Assembly: GCF_037975245.1 (NCBI RefSeq)
Contig: NC_092579.1
Location: forward strand, 11,950,678 to 12,014,677
Direction of reading: 5' to 3'
DNA: 64,000 nt
DNA from: Apostichopus japonicus
Taxonomy: Eukaryota > Echinodermata > Holothuroidea > Aspidochirotida > Stichopodidae
The position numbers and the translations under genes were made by a program. The notes under the pieces were generated by a model. It saw only the letters and a program-made list of their open reading frames with translations. It was not told where the DNA came from and did not search any database. Positions 1 to 12,000 of the stretch are shown piece by piece. Positions within the stretch are counted from its first letter, which is position 1; each line of letters starts with the position of its first letter.

Positions 1-605
1 AAATCTGTCATATCATCACATGACAGTCACACTGTCATAATCACATGGTTGTGGTCTCAATGTTAGGGAACTGGAGTTTGAGAGTGGGTCAAGTTCTTTG
101 ATTTTATCTGCCAAAATCCACAGGTGTGAATTAGAAAGGACATAAGTTTACTTTTACATTGCCATTATAGCTATTGAGGTGATATCATGAAGGAATTATG
201 CTCCACCAGAAACTTCAAAATTCTCAATGTACTGTACTTGGCTTGAATAAATGTATGCATTCAACATTGTATGAAATTTAATGCTTCAGTTTTGATTCTG
301 ACTAAGCTACGCAATAGTCTTGCATAATTGAATGATGATAACTACCAGAAAGAGGTTTATGTAGTTAGGATCATTTGGTCCCGCTCAGGTGGCAAGTTAT
401 TAACCTTGTACTCCAATACAGAAAATTGTTTGTCTCACAAATGTCATGAAAGGTAAATGTTTTCATTCACAAACCGATGCTTTATTTCATCAATTTTGGT
501 AGGTTAAAACAACAGATTGTATTATGGAGTACATGTTGTCTTTCCATTAACCTTCTCATACAGTAGCAGTAGACATTAGATTCAACACAAACTGAAGTAA
601 TAAAT

Positions 606-860
606 CAAGGATTCTAAAAAGGCAGCCTGTGGGCCAAATCATGCCCCATGAGATTATTTCAATTCGGCCTACGACGAAAACAAATTGGCCCACAAACTTA
701 CACTAATTAGTACATACATCCTGAAGGCCCAATGTTTGAGCTCCCTCTACTGGTCTACCCTGGCACATTTTTCAAACTAGGTAAGAGTTGAGATTTTGAT
801 TGTCTGGCCCTTTGCTCGGACCAATTTTTTCTCCGGCCCCCGTATTAACTAAGAACCCTG
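606..860. mobile_element. MITE-like segment with imperfect inverted ends
   Basis: Left end CAAGGATTCTAAAAA and the reverse complement of the right end (CAGGGTTCTTAGTTAA) are related. The interior has the phrases GGGCCAAATCATGCCCC and TCTCCGGCCCCCG. Possibly a hAT-type non-autonomous element. No clear target-site duplication. Confidence 0.35.
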
Positions 861-3480
861 CTTAAAGGCCCTCATCTAGGTTTAATAATATCATGACTAT
901 TAAGTAGTGATATATACATATCACTACAGAGGAGGACTACAGAGGCAAAAACAAAGCTGTTTTACTAGGTGCAACTTATTTTGCTTGATGACAATGTCAT
1001 TCTTAGTAAAACATTGGGCATTTTCTTCTATGTTCTTCAAATTCTCATATATCTTATTTATATGAATCATAGCTGTCAGGAGAGAAAATAAATAATAAAG
1101 CAGAAACACAAATGCATATATTAAGTTTTTATACTGTTTTCATGTTGTGTGAAAAAAGTGGTGAGTTGTTTTTAATATAAACATAATACATATAAAAACA
1201 TTCAACAAAACTGTTAAATTTTTTCTGTCTTATCCCTTGAGCCCTCCTTGTAACAGAATTCATCTTTTGTTATTATTGAAACAATTCCAATTTTTTTCCA
1301 GTTTTTATAAAGTTTCAAATTTCTGCAAAGGGAAAAGGCAAGAAAAATAACATAAAATATAGTGAAATAACATTCATATTCCCATTGTTACAAAAAAAAC
1401 CAAAGGAAATCTTATAAAACTGAATACTAGTGAATGCAGTCAAAGCACAAGTAAACCTCATTTACCCTAGGTTCATAATAATTCATATGAAGGTAATATT
1501 TTCCAAACAAATCAGATGCTGGATTAAGAGATGAATGGTAAACACGAATCAAAAATATATATATATATTTTTATTAAAACTAGCCATTGCTCTGATGGAA
1601 TTGACCAATGTTTGTGACATTTGTTGTAATGAGCCCAATCACCCAGGAGGCTAGGGCCCTGGAACTGGAAACCACTTGAAATCTTAAAATATTACTGATC
1701 ATGTTTTGAAATATGGATTTATTCAACTCTGGATCAAATTTAGTATGTCAACATTGGAGGGAAGGCAATTCAATCCGACTAGCATTTCAAATGTTGAATA
1801 CTGTGACTAACAAATGTGGCTTTCTAGAAATCTTAAAAAATTGCTGAAAAGTGGCTTAATTCAGATACCTTCTTTAATAAGCTTAGTACATCGCGAAAAG
1901 TCTAAAATACCGTCGCATCGATTCAAATCTGTTTTGGTTGACAGAATGTTTGTACATGAGACTGAACATTTCATCACTTTCAACAAATTGCTGCCTACAA
2001 ACTACTTTCGCCAAGAAATTAGGTCATCCTTTTACAGAGTGATACCAAATTGGCCCTGCAATTGTTCCTGATTTTACCTTGACAATTGTAATCGAAAAGA
2101 TCTGTTGTATTTAATGAGTACACATTGACTCATGAATATACATTGCCCAGGTCATGCTGCAAAATTATGCAGAAATGGGAAAAGTTGTGAGCAATCACAG
2201 ATGCTAAGGAACTTGTCATATAACTTGTTGGAAATAATGCATTTGACAGGAATATGAGTAAGCACTTATAATCGTCGCATGCAATGCTCTTCTGGAACGA
2301 ATGACAAAAAAATACTAGCTAGATAAATGGCAAGATAACTGGGTTTCCCTCCCTCTTAGTAATCCATACTCTAGTGAGTTTTTTATAAGGCATTTACAAA
2401 CAGTAATAATATTTCTGAAGGAGGGTGGGATATTTTAATAAGAATCTAAATACTGTAGGTAAAAGTTAATCACTGTTTTAAACATACTTGTTAGTCTATG
2501 ATGTTCAAACGAGGGATTTGACTGGACCCAACCTTGGCCAGATATATATTATCCAAATCAAAACCCCTGCTGCACTCCTCCCTACCCCCACCTTTAATGA
2601 AAACGCCATTGTTAGACTCATTTAAAATAATAGAGTATAATACCATAATTTGCAAACAAAAACAATATAACAAACTGACCAATTGCAGATTGAAAGCACA
2701 ATGGTGAAAACGTGTTCACAAGAAAAAAAAACAATGACTTTTACATTGACGTGCTGCTGGTTATTGGATGTGACTAGAATTCTACATAACTTTAAGGAAT
2801 GTTATGTCAAGAACGGAGAAAAAAGGAAATGTATAACTTGATCACCAATGTATGATCTTGATACTTGATACAGGTATGTGATACTTGATACAGGTATGTG
2901 ATACTTAACACTTTATCTGGTGTGTGACATGTTTGAAGAGTTTGCCGAATGATTCGTAGAAACATTTTATCGTGCACCTGCAATCATTGAGAATGTATTG
3001 GAAGGTGCAAAAAGTTACTGAAATGTTGGCTGGTATGAAATCTAGGTATTCATCAAGGATAGATCCTGCTTAATGACAAACCAGCATCAAGGAATGAGGA
3101 TTAATACACAGAACAGGAATTTTTATGAAGTACAAAAAAATGTGGGCCTCACTGGTAGCTAAAAGTAGAGACAGCAGTTAGTCTCACATGTAGCTGTGAG
3201 GAGAGCAGGAACTTATACGTGAAGTTTACATGAAGGAGAGATTAAGCACACAGTATAATTACAGAGAACATGAACATAATAAGTGGAAGGAAGTACAAAG
3301 CATGTGACATTGATAGAAGGTATTTATATATAGAGAGAGAGAGAGCAGGAATCTAACATATAGGAGAGAAGAAAGCAGGAATTTTATATTGACACATACA
3401 GCGAGGTGAACAAAGAGTATGTATGCTCAGAGAAAGGAGTGCAAGCATCCCATGGGAGAGGGATACATAGAGCAGTCCTA

Positions 3481-3780
3481 TCATGAGTGGGTATTCAGAG
3501 AGTACAAACCTCATAGCATGAGGTAATACACAGAATAGAACCAATAGGAGTGGGTTTTAGAGAGTATAAACCTCATAACAGGAGGTAATACACAGAATAG
3601 AGCCAACATGAGTGGATATTCAGATAGTATAAACCTCATAGCATGAGGTAATATACAGAATAGAACCAATAGGAGTGGGGATTCAGAGGGTACAAACCTC
3701 ATAGCATGAGGTAATATACTGAATAGAACCAATAGGAGTGGGTGTTTAGAGAGTATAAACCTCATGCAAGGAGGTAAACC
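3481..3780. repeat. 58-60 bp minisatellite, about five units
   Basis: Units share CCTCATAGCATGAGGTAATA and ACCAATAGGAGTGGG, with shorter and more diverged units on both sides (about 3350-3900). Open frames across it only reflect a repeat period divisible by three. Confidence 0.85.
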
Positions 3781-4368
3781 CTCATATGAGGAGGCAATCA
3801 GAGATCAATACTAGAAATATTTTTGGGTATACAGAGAATATATATCTCATGCAAAGAGGTATTCACTAATGAGGGTGGGTATTCAGATCAACGTACAGGT
3901 AAAATGTAACGACACATTTCAAAAATAATGAATGGATGACTCACATAATATTCAAAAATACAATAATGCAGCACCAAAAGCCAATATATATCATAAACAA
4001 CTTATTTATTGACAAATAGAAAATAGCCAACGCCTTCTTTTTATATTGACACAGTTGGGTTTTTTTCCCTTCAATAAGGTCATATCTCAAATGCTACATA
4101 CAGTTTTAAAAAGAAAAAACTGTGTCACTACAAATATAAAACTAGACAAACATTGTTTGTTTAACCTGAGCAGATTCTTCTCTTCATACAAACAATTTCA
4201 GAAAGGAGTGTCAAATTTACTACAGTTTTAGTTGTAGACCAATTACAGCTCTTCCTCACTTCTTAAGTCATGAATATTCACTCCAGGAACTTCTTTAGTG
4301 TTTACATGTCTACTGTAACAACTTTGATGTTCATGAAGCTTGTTCACTGTAAAATTCTGAAAATATGT

Positions 4369-4712
4369 TAAAGGGAGTGAAGACTCGCGCAAAAAGACCT
4401 AGTTTCGAATGAGGTGTAACAGAAGTGTCAGACACCACCAACAATCCCAGAATACACACACAACTTGCTACCGTTGGTGATTATACATAGTGTACATTCA
4501 GTACATACAGCTGCTGTCAATACCCACAGCACAGTGTACAAACGATACAGTGATGGACATCTCAGGTCCAGCTAACGATAACAAGGTATCACGTTTCATT
4601 ACTGTCTGCATTTTAAAGCGACAAGAGTAAAAATTCACTTGCAAGCAACGGAAAGTTAACTCTTTCAGAGCACGGCATGTGGTTTGGGGCAAGTCTTCAA
4701 TGCCTTTAATGT
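4369..4712. mobile_element. Dispersed repeat copy 1 (TIR family with GAAGACTC)
   Basis: About 340 bp and clearly homologous to 16233-16616. Shared internal phrases include TACATACAGCTGC and AACGATACAGYGATGGACAT. The left end has TTAAAGGG then GAAGACTC; the right end has the inverse GTCTTC with CCTTTAAT. Inverted ends and no coding capacity fit a MITE. Confidence 0.6.
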
Positions 4713-5943
4713 GCTGTACACTAAAGCAGATATACAGCTATCCACCTTTGCAACTATTGGTGTATTTTACATAGTTGCAAATTCCTCTATGCAAAGCCTA
4801 AGTTCCTCATGGACTCTGTATCTATTAAGGGATGGAAGAGACTTCAATCATATTCAGTGGATGTAAGTTTTTTCTGGTTAAATATATGTTGTCGATTTGA
4901 CAATAGTAATTTTAAATTAATTTTCTGTGTCACTATTTGGGATTTTGGTGACTTTTTCTTACATTTTCAAAAGCAATTCTTTTTATGGTATGGTTTTATC
5001 TTTTCACTCGTGATGCTGTTTTGTGCATTAAAGCAGATAAACATTACCTGATGACTGTTAATAGGCAAGAATATAAATTTTGATACCGTGCATAGCAAAG
5101 CCTTCTCATTATTATTATTCATTGTCTTGAGTAGTATAATCAATCAATCAATCAATCATTGTAATCAATCAGTCTATTACTAAATATTATTTTAGCAACA
5201 TTTTAATCCCAATGATGACATTTTCAACACATACAAGTTTGTCATTCATGAGTACAAAATGTTTATACTTCTCCCTCTAAGTTTGTGTTGCTCAAGGATA
5301 GCCTACATAATGGGCTGTGTCCTGAACTATGTTGCCAAGCTACTATGCTTAAGCAAGCCTGACAGGTTTAAATCTTGAAAACTCAAAAAGAGGGTTTGAA
5401 GCATAACCTGTACTAGTAGTACCTCAATCATCTACAAAATTTCAAACAATAATAAATTTAAATTTATTTCTTCATTTTCAGTCCTCCTTCAATGACCACA
5501 TATGGCTCTTAAAAAAATCTGTGTGATCACATCCATGCAGCATACAAAATAATCTAGCATCAAAATGTCAAAAGCACCAAAGGTAGTTGTTTCACCTCAA
5601 CAACTATTACCTTAACAACTGTTAAATTAAAAAACTCTTCAATATTGTCTAAATTTATCAAATTTAATTATAGTCTAATGAAAATTCAATACAAAATACA
5701 ACTCTTTTCATTCACAATTTTATACATGTTACTTATAGTGTTTTCCTCTTTTCCATCTGTTTGTTCATGAATTTTTCTACTATTATTGGCATGCTATCTC
5801 TACCTACGTTCAGAACAATATATTTCTTTGCCGCAAATATCACTCTGTGGTAGGTGCTATCAAACATTACCGTAGCTGTGCAGTGCAAAACATTGATAAC
5901 AACCAGTATTCATATTTGTCTGACCTAAGGTCACGTCAGTGTG

Positions 5944-6065
5944 TCAAAGTTCGTCTTTGGTATCCTTCGAGCCAGGATCCCCTTTCAGATTTGAACTCTC
6001 CTCATCGCCCTCCTCCTCGGTACCATGAACTCGTTCTTTACCTGTCCATACTTCATCCAAACAAA
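5944..6065 (-). CDS. CNPY3/4: CNPY3/4-like exon 6 (acidic tail and KDEL)
   Basis: Residues 194-233 plus stop. After the acceptor TTTCTCTTTTAG comes VCLDEVWTGKE, like the CxxExWxGK block of vertebrate CNPY3/4. A low-complexity acidic stretch follows, and the protein ends DTKDEL before TGA. The plus-strand reading frame over the same bases is a shadow. Confidence 0.9.
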
Positions 6066-9000
6066 CTAAAAGAGAAATTTAAGATAGAGCATTACGAACC
6101 ACAAATTTATTTCTCTGTTTGAGCTAGCATTAAAGGTCATGTCAGTGAGTCAAAGTTCATCTTAAATTCGAGCTGGCTACAATTAACAGTTCTATTCAGC
6201 TTTCTAGGTTGATTTTCTTCAGTTGTTATTTCCTTTGTGTTATTCAATTTTAAAATCCTTCAACAATGTTAGCTTGGTATAATCAAGTGTCATTTCAAAT
6301 CATGGATTAAACGTTGAAACATGGAAGTTTTCCCATTTGTATTTGATATATGCAGATTACTAATGTTCAAGTAACAACATAGATATTGAGAATCCAATGG
6401 AATCATTACATTCTCACTCAGTGGCGTAGGAAGGTACTTTTGAGAGGGGGGGCTGAAGACTGATGGCTGGCCTGGGCGAGGGGTCTAAGGGGAGGGGGTG
6501 TCCCCTTCCCCTTTGGATTTTTTTGCATTTCCAGGTGGCCTCAGATGCAATTTGGTGCAATATAGCACACTTCAACACCCACTCCATTTTGTAAACTTAA
6601 TTTTGTATTTTCCCCTGGCCTTAGATGCAATTTGGTGCTCCAAATGAGATTTTTTTTCTCATTTGGAAATGAAAAAGGGGTTTTCTGACTTGCGAACCGG
6701 GGGGGGCGGAATGATACTTCCGCCCCTCCACATTTTCACTGGGGGGGCTGGCGCCCCCAGCCCCCCCCGGTTCCTATGCCCTTGTTCTCACTCGTTAATC
6801 TTCGTTTGGTGGAAATCTAGAGGCATTTTCTAGTTTGATCAAACGTCACTTTATTTTGGGAAATACTTGGTAAGGTTTGGCAAATTACTGGCCAAAAACA
6901 AAATGTAGTTCCACATGATTCCCTTTTTTAAGGCATCCAAATTGAGGCCAGATGTTGAAGGATTGTCAAGGAATTTCCATGTGACCTTTAAGCAGCCATT
7001 CACTTTTATTAATAGTTTTTTGTCTTAACAAGTAACAACATTGGTGTTTCCTAAAGGAATTTAAAGCTTCTCCAGTTTGACAAAATGCCTTACGATCGAA
7101 TGCAGGAAGACAGTTGGGGGAACTACTGTTTCAGCAAGTTATAGGTATGAAACTCCTCCTCTTCATGAATATCCAAATAAAATAAATAAAAAAACAAAAT
7201 ATTAGGACGAACAAATCCCACCTGCTTCTTCTTTAGACAACACTCTGTCTACACATAAATATTCTGACAGTTCTCTGGAATGATCTGTTTTGAAGAACCA
7301 GTTCTCTATGACTTCTTCGTAGTTTTCGATTAAAAAGTGGCACTGAAATGAGAGAAAGGAGAAAACAAACTTATGGAACCCTAAGTTGACTTTTAATATA
7401 AGAAACTTCAAACAAGCCACCAATGTTGAAGAAAAATACATAAAAAAACATATCTATACCACAGAGCTTGAGATATCTCACAAAATTTCTCATTTCGAGG
7501 TTGTTGTGACCACCCAATTATCCACATCCCGGGCTAGGAAATATGCATAGCAAATATGCTTCTTTGTGAAGGATAATCATGATAATAAATGTGTAAGGAA
7601 GTGTGTTATTTTGTTCATGGAAATACACTTTCTATAGGATACAGTACATCCATACAATTAAGTCCACCTGTGATGATACTTGGTGTTGTGACGGTCACAT
7701 TAATTAGTCTGAATGTGAAAAAAGTCTGTAGACCATAACAATTACGGACAGTAGTACATTAATTAAATATGTACACAAACTTACAGTGCAAATAACATTT
7801 CTTGACAAATAGAGCTCTTTATAAGATTTTTGCCATCAGTTGACTTCACAAGAACTTTGAACCTCACCAAAAGCAATAGTAGCTTTGTACTCATTTATAG
7901 GAACGTCACAGGCCAAGTATCAGGTCTGTCAACATGACTATATTTGAGACATCACGTTTACGAGCCAGGATGACACATACACACCCAAACAAACATGCAT
8001 GCTTGTATTACATTCAGACCGAGGACCCTATTATATTTTCCATTGTTCAAATCCACGTACCCTAACCTTAACAATACCCCATACAATAGAATTCTTCCGA
8101 GGACGTGGTGATTCTTTAGGTACAGTATCACAACCGAGGACCTGGAATTCTTTTGTTCAAGTCCTCGGTCAGAATACAAAACAATTGCATACAGTTCACA
8201 CACACACACTGACTTGACTACACAGATTATTATGACCAAAAAAAGAACGCCCTTCAAGTCTCTCATTTGCTACATGTTGATAGAGATGATTATCACTAAA
8301 ATTCCAATTGTCATAGCAACAGCGTGATTCATCATAAAAATTTGAGTCGTTTTGACAGCTTGGACTGAAAATACAAAACAAATCTTCAGAGAAGGATTTG
8401 CATATACTTTCCTACTGCAATGTCAGGATGAAAAATTTGAAAACTTAAAGTGTACAGTAAACATCTTGTCTTGCTGTGAAAACTGTGTATTAAAAGCAGC
8501 ACTATCAAACACTCATGAATAATGCATGAGACAAACTTATAATACAAATGTGCAAAATTTCTAAGTACTATCACCCAGGTTAATGGAACAGCAAGCTAAG
8601 ACTGCATAATTTGTGTCAACAGCAAGGTTACAGCACTTGGGTAAAGTTGACAAGGGAGTATTTTGATAATAACATTAGAAAGAAAAAAATATTGGTTTTA
8701 AAGTGAGTCATATTCTCGATGCACCCTACTGACAAAACCTTTAAATGAGTTAAGAGGAATCCTACAATCATTCTGTTGGTACCACTAGTACTTTCATATA
8801 ACAATAGAAGGACAGTGTCAAGAAACTTAAAGTTAAAAGTTAAAAGTTGAAGGTCTACAGTCTTGTATGAGGCTAATGCCTCCTCACACGACTTTACAAC
8901 TTAACCCCTGGTCATTGGTAACTTGTCACACCCACACACCAAAGTGTGCACAATTCAATCAATCTCTCCTGGGGCACCACAGTGCACCACAACCGTGTGT

Positions 9001-12000
9001 CCCCCGGGGGACTTCCCATAGGGTGCAGCCACAAACCGGCGCACGCAACTATATTTACAAGTTACCTCGCAGGTACCCATTTATACACCTGGGTGAAGAG
9101 AGGCAATGGAGATAAAGCGTCTTGCCCAAGGACACAACGCAATGATCTGGCTAGGGCTCGAACCTGTAATCCTTAGATTACAAGTCCACTGCCTTAACCA
9201 CTTGACCACAATGCCCTCAACCTAAGATGTTCTGCCATACATAATACCCTCGGTGCTCAGTTTACGACATCAACATAAAGAACAGATTACACCAACTACT
9301 GTAATATCAAATAAATCTATTTGAAAGTTTAAAGTGAACGCCCACACCCTGCACCTGACCCTCTCTTACATTCAGAACCTATTTCTAATATAGTCCCTAT
9401 TTCCATGACATCCTCTCTCCAACCCCCCCTTCCCTGCTCTCTCTCTCTCTCTCTCGCTCAACAAAAGAGAACAACATACACATGAAAGTAATCATCTTCT
9501 CATCAGACTGACCAAATTATCTAAAGCTACTGCAAAAATATCCAGAGGATATGTTCCTGATTATGAAGAATGCACCCAAAGGAAATTAATTCTTTCATAT
9601 ATGAAAATACCTTTTATATATACCCGTAAAGATTCAGTAGTCTAACTTACATATTGATTGGCTTTGGTCACAGCTTGGTTATGAAGAATGTACCCCAAGG
9701 AAATTCATTCTTTCATATATGCAAATACATTTTTATACCCTAAAATTTTAAGCCCAACTGTAATAATAAGGTGAGCAAAATGAAAAAAAAAAAAGAACTG
9801 CTGAATATTCAGTTGTCTAACTTACATATTGATTGGCTTTTGTGACAGCTGCTGATGGTTCATCCCACATACTTAATGGAATCCCAAGTTCCACGTTGAC
9901 TCCTTTATTGACCAGGTTCTTGAGGGTTTCCATCGTCTCACTGGTACCCTTGGCAAACCTGGATTATCAACAGAAAACACAAAACTGTGAGAGATCTAGA
10001 CTAGATGTTAAAAACAACATATTTCAGCAAAAATGATTCATAATTTTCTCACAGTTATGTATGCAGGAAAGATGCTAAACTGAAAATTGTGGCAGTGTAT
10101 TCAAGAATAGAAACATTTGAAAAAAATATCTATTAAAGGAAATATGAATAAACTGCAACTTATGGCAAGATATATTATTTATTAACAACAGACATTAACC
10201 CCAATAAAATATTTATACTTCATACTGTACCTTCTAGAATCCTTTCTTTCCGCATGAATGTTGTATTCTAGAACTCTCTCACAAACGCTTTCTAAAACTT
10301 CAATGAGTCGAATTTCACTGTGGAAGCGAAAGATAGAGAATGTTAAATACAATCAGTCAAGTTTCATAAAATGTTTATATTAATACATGAATCAATTTAC
10401 ACGCTATAGAGTATAGACCAGTGGTTCTCAATTAATCTTCTATGGTGACCAGATGGAAGACTTAATTAAGTTGCAGCTAAGGGCCAGACAGATATCCAAA
10501 TCTCACCATACCTGGAGTCAGCCATGTACAGGGATAGGACGGCAGGATGCTATAGCCTACTGCATTAAGGCCCACATATACTGTTTTCATAATGCTTGAT
10601 TGATATCTTTAGTGAGCTGAATTTTGGCCAATTGAGAATCTTTGCTTTAATAGACTAGATACAAAACTGCTTGACTCAGCAGTTCAGGTTACATTATTAA
10701 TGAACAGTACAAGTTTATGAAAGGTACTACACACCGATACCTAAATTATCAATCAAAGTGACTGGGTTAAGCTTAATAACATATACAATATAAGGTCTGC
10801 TTCTCACAAGGCTTTCTAGTCACTTCGCCCAACAACCATTTCGCCCAACTGCCATTTCGCCCAACCAGCCTGGTCATTTCGCCCAACCAGCCTGGTCATA
10901 TCGCCCAACCAGCATGGTCATTTCGCCCAACCATCATAGTCATTTCGCCCAACCAGCATGGTCATTTCGCCCAACCGTGTTGGTCATTTCGCCCAACCTT
11001 ATTTTTACTAATAGTCAGTCAGAATAATATTACTTTTTCTATTCCACTAGTTTAATTTGATTTATTTTGGGTTACTGTAGGTTACTTCGTAATAGGTAAA
11101 TAAAAAAGTGAGGTCCGCTCGATATCGATCGGAGTCTGAGCAGTTATTTCGGGTATAATGGGAGGATTACACTACTTTAGGCGTTTACGCATACAATGGA
11201 TATTATTATACAAACACAGGGGAATCGGTCTTCATAAAAACCTATCAAACCTAACCCCTAAAACACTGATCCATCCTACTGACTAACAATTCCCGAACGT
11301 TTCCTTATTAAATTGGAAAAAAACAATATAAAACCCGTCCGTAATATTGAATTACTATATTTAATCTATGTAACCACTTTATCAATGTAACCACATATGT
11401 AATCACATACAGGTATGTTATCAATTTAACCACGACTTCAAGTTTCCTTAATACTCGGTTCGTATCCCGTAACGTTAACAATTCCCGAACGTTTACTATA
11501 TCAAACCTATCAAACCTAACCCCTAAAACACTGATCCATCCTCAAGATTCCTTAATATTCGGTTCGTATCCTGTAACGTTAAAAATTCCCGAACGTTTCC
11601 TTACTTAAGCTATACAAAGTAAAGGACTTCAAGTTTCCTTAATATTCCTTAATATTCGAACATTTACTATCAAACCTAACCCCTAACACACTGATCAATC
11701 CTCAAGTTTCCTTAATATTCGGTTCGTATCCTGTAACGTTAACAATTCCCGAACGTTTCCTTTTGAAATATCATATTTAATCAAGGTTGGGCGAAATGAC
11801 CAGACTGGTTGGGCGAAATGACCAGGCTGGTTGGGCGAAATGACCAGGCTGATTGGGTGAAATGACCAGGCTGGTTGGGCGAAATGACCAGGCTGGTTGG
11901 GCGAAATGGTAAGGTTGGGCGAAATGGCAGTTGGGCGAAATGGTTGTTGGGCGAAGTGTCCTGCTTCCCTCACAAGCAACACAAAAATTCAATGAAAAAA

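Larger units (their letters stand above)
1..5943. other. Intergenic, 3' flank of the CNPY gene
   Basis: No exon with recognisable homology on either strand. AT-rich with small tandem duplications: a 20 bp unit twice near 2863-2905 and an ATCA run at 5137-5158. It also holds the minisatellite and dispersed repeats listed separately. The last few hundred bases before 5944 are probably 3' untranslated region of the CNPY gene. Confidence 0.6.

Noticed and set aside
3511-3765. Minus-strand repetitive hydrophobic open frame (ILPHAMRF repeats)
   Set aside because: It arises from the 58-60 bp minisatellite and changes frame with each length variant.
4248-4360. Alternative CNPY last exon ending EEEL
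   Set aside because: An acceptor-like site and a retention-like ending are present, but the phase and cysteine spacing do not fit and exon 6 at 5944-6065 ends in KDEL.
5847-6122. Plus-strand 91-residue open frame
   Set aside because: Antisense shadow of CNPY exon 6 with no recognisable domain.
7202-7221. Stop at 7202 as the end of the CNPY protein
   Set aside because: The splice at 7222 to 6065 restores the last family cysteine, the WTGK motif and KDEL, so the read-through stop is intronic.
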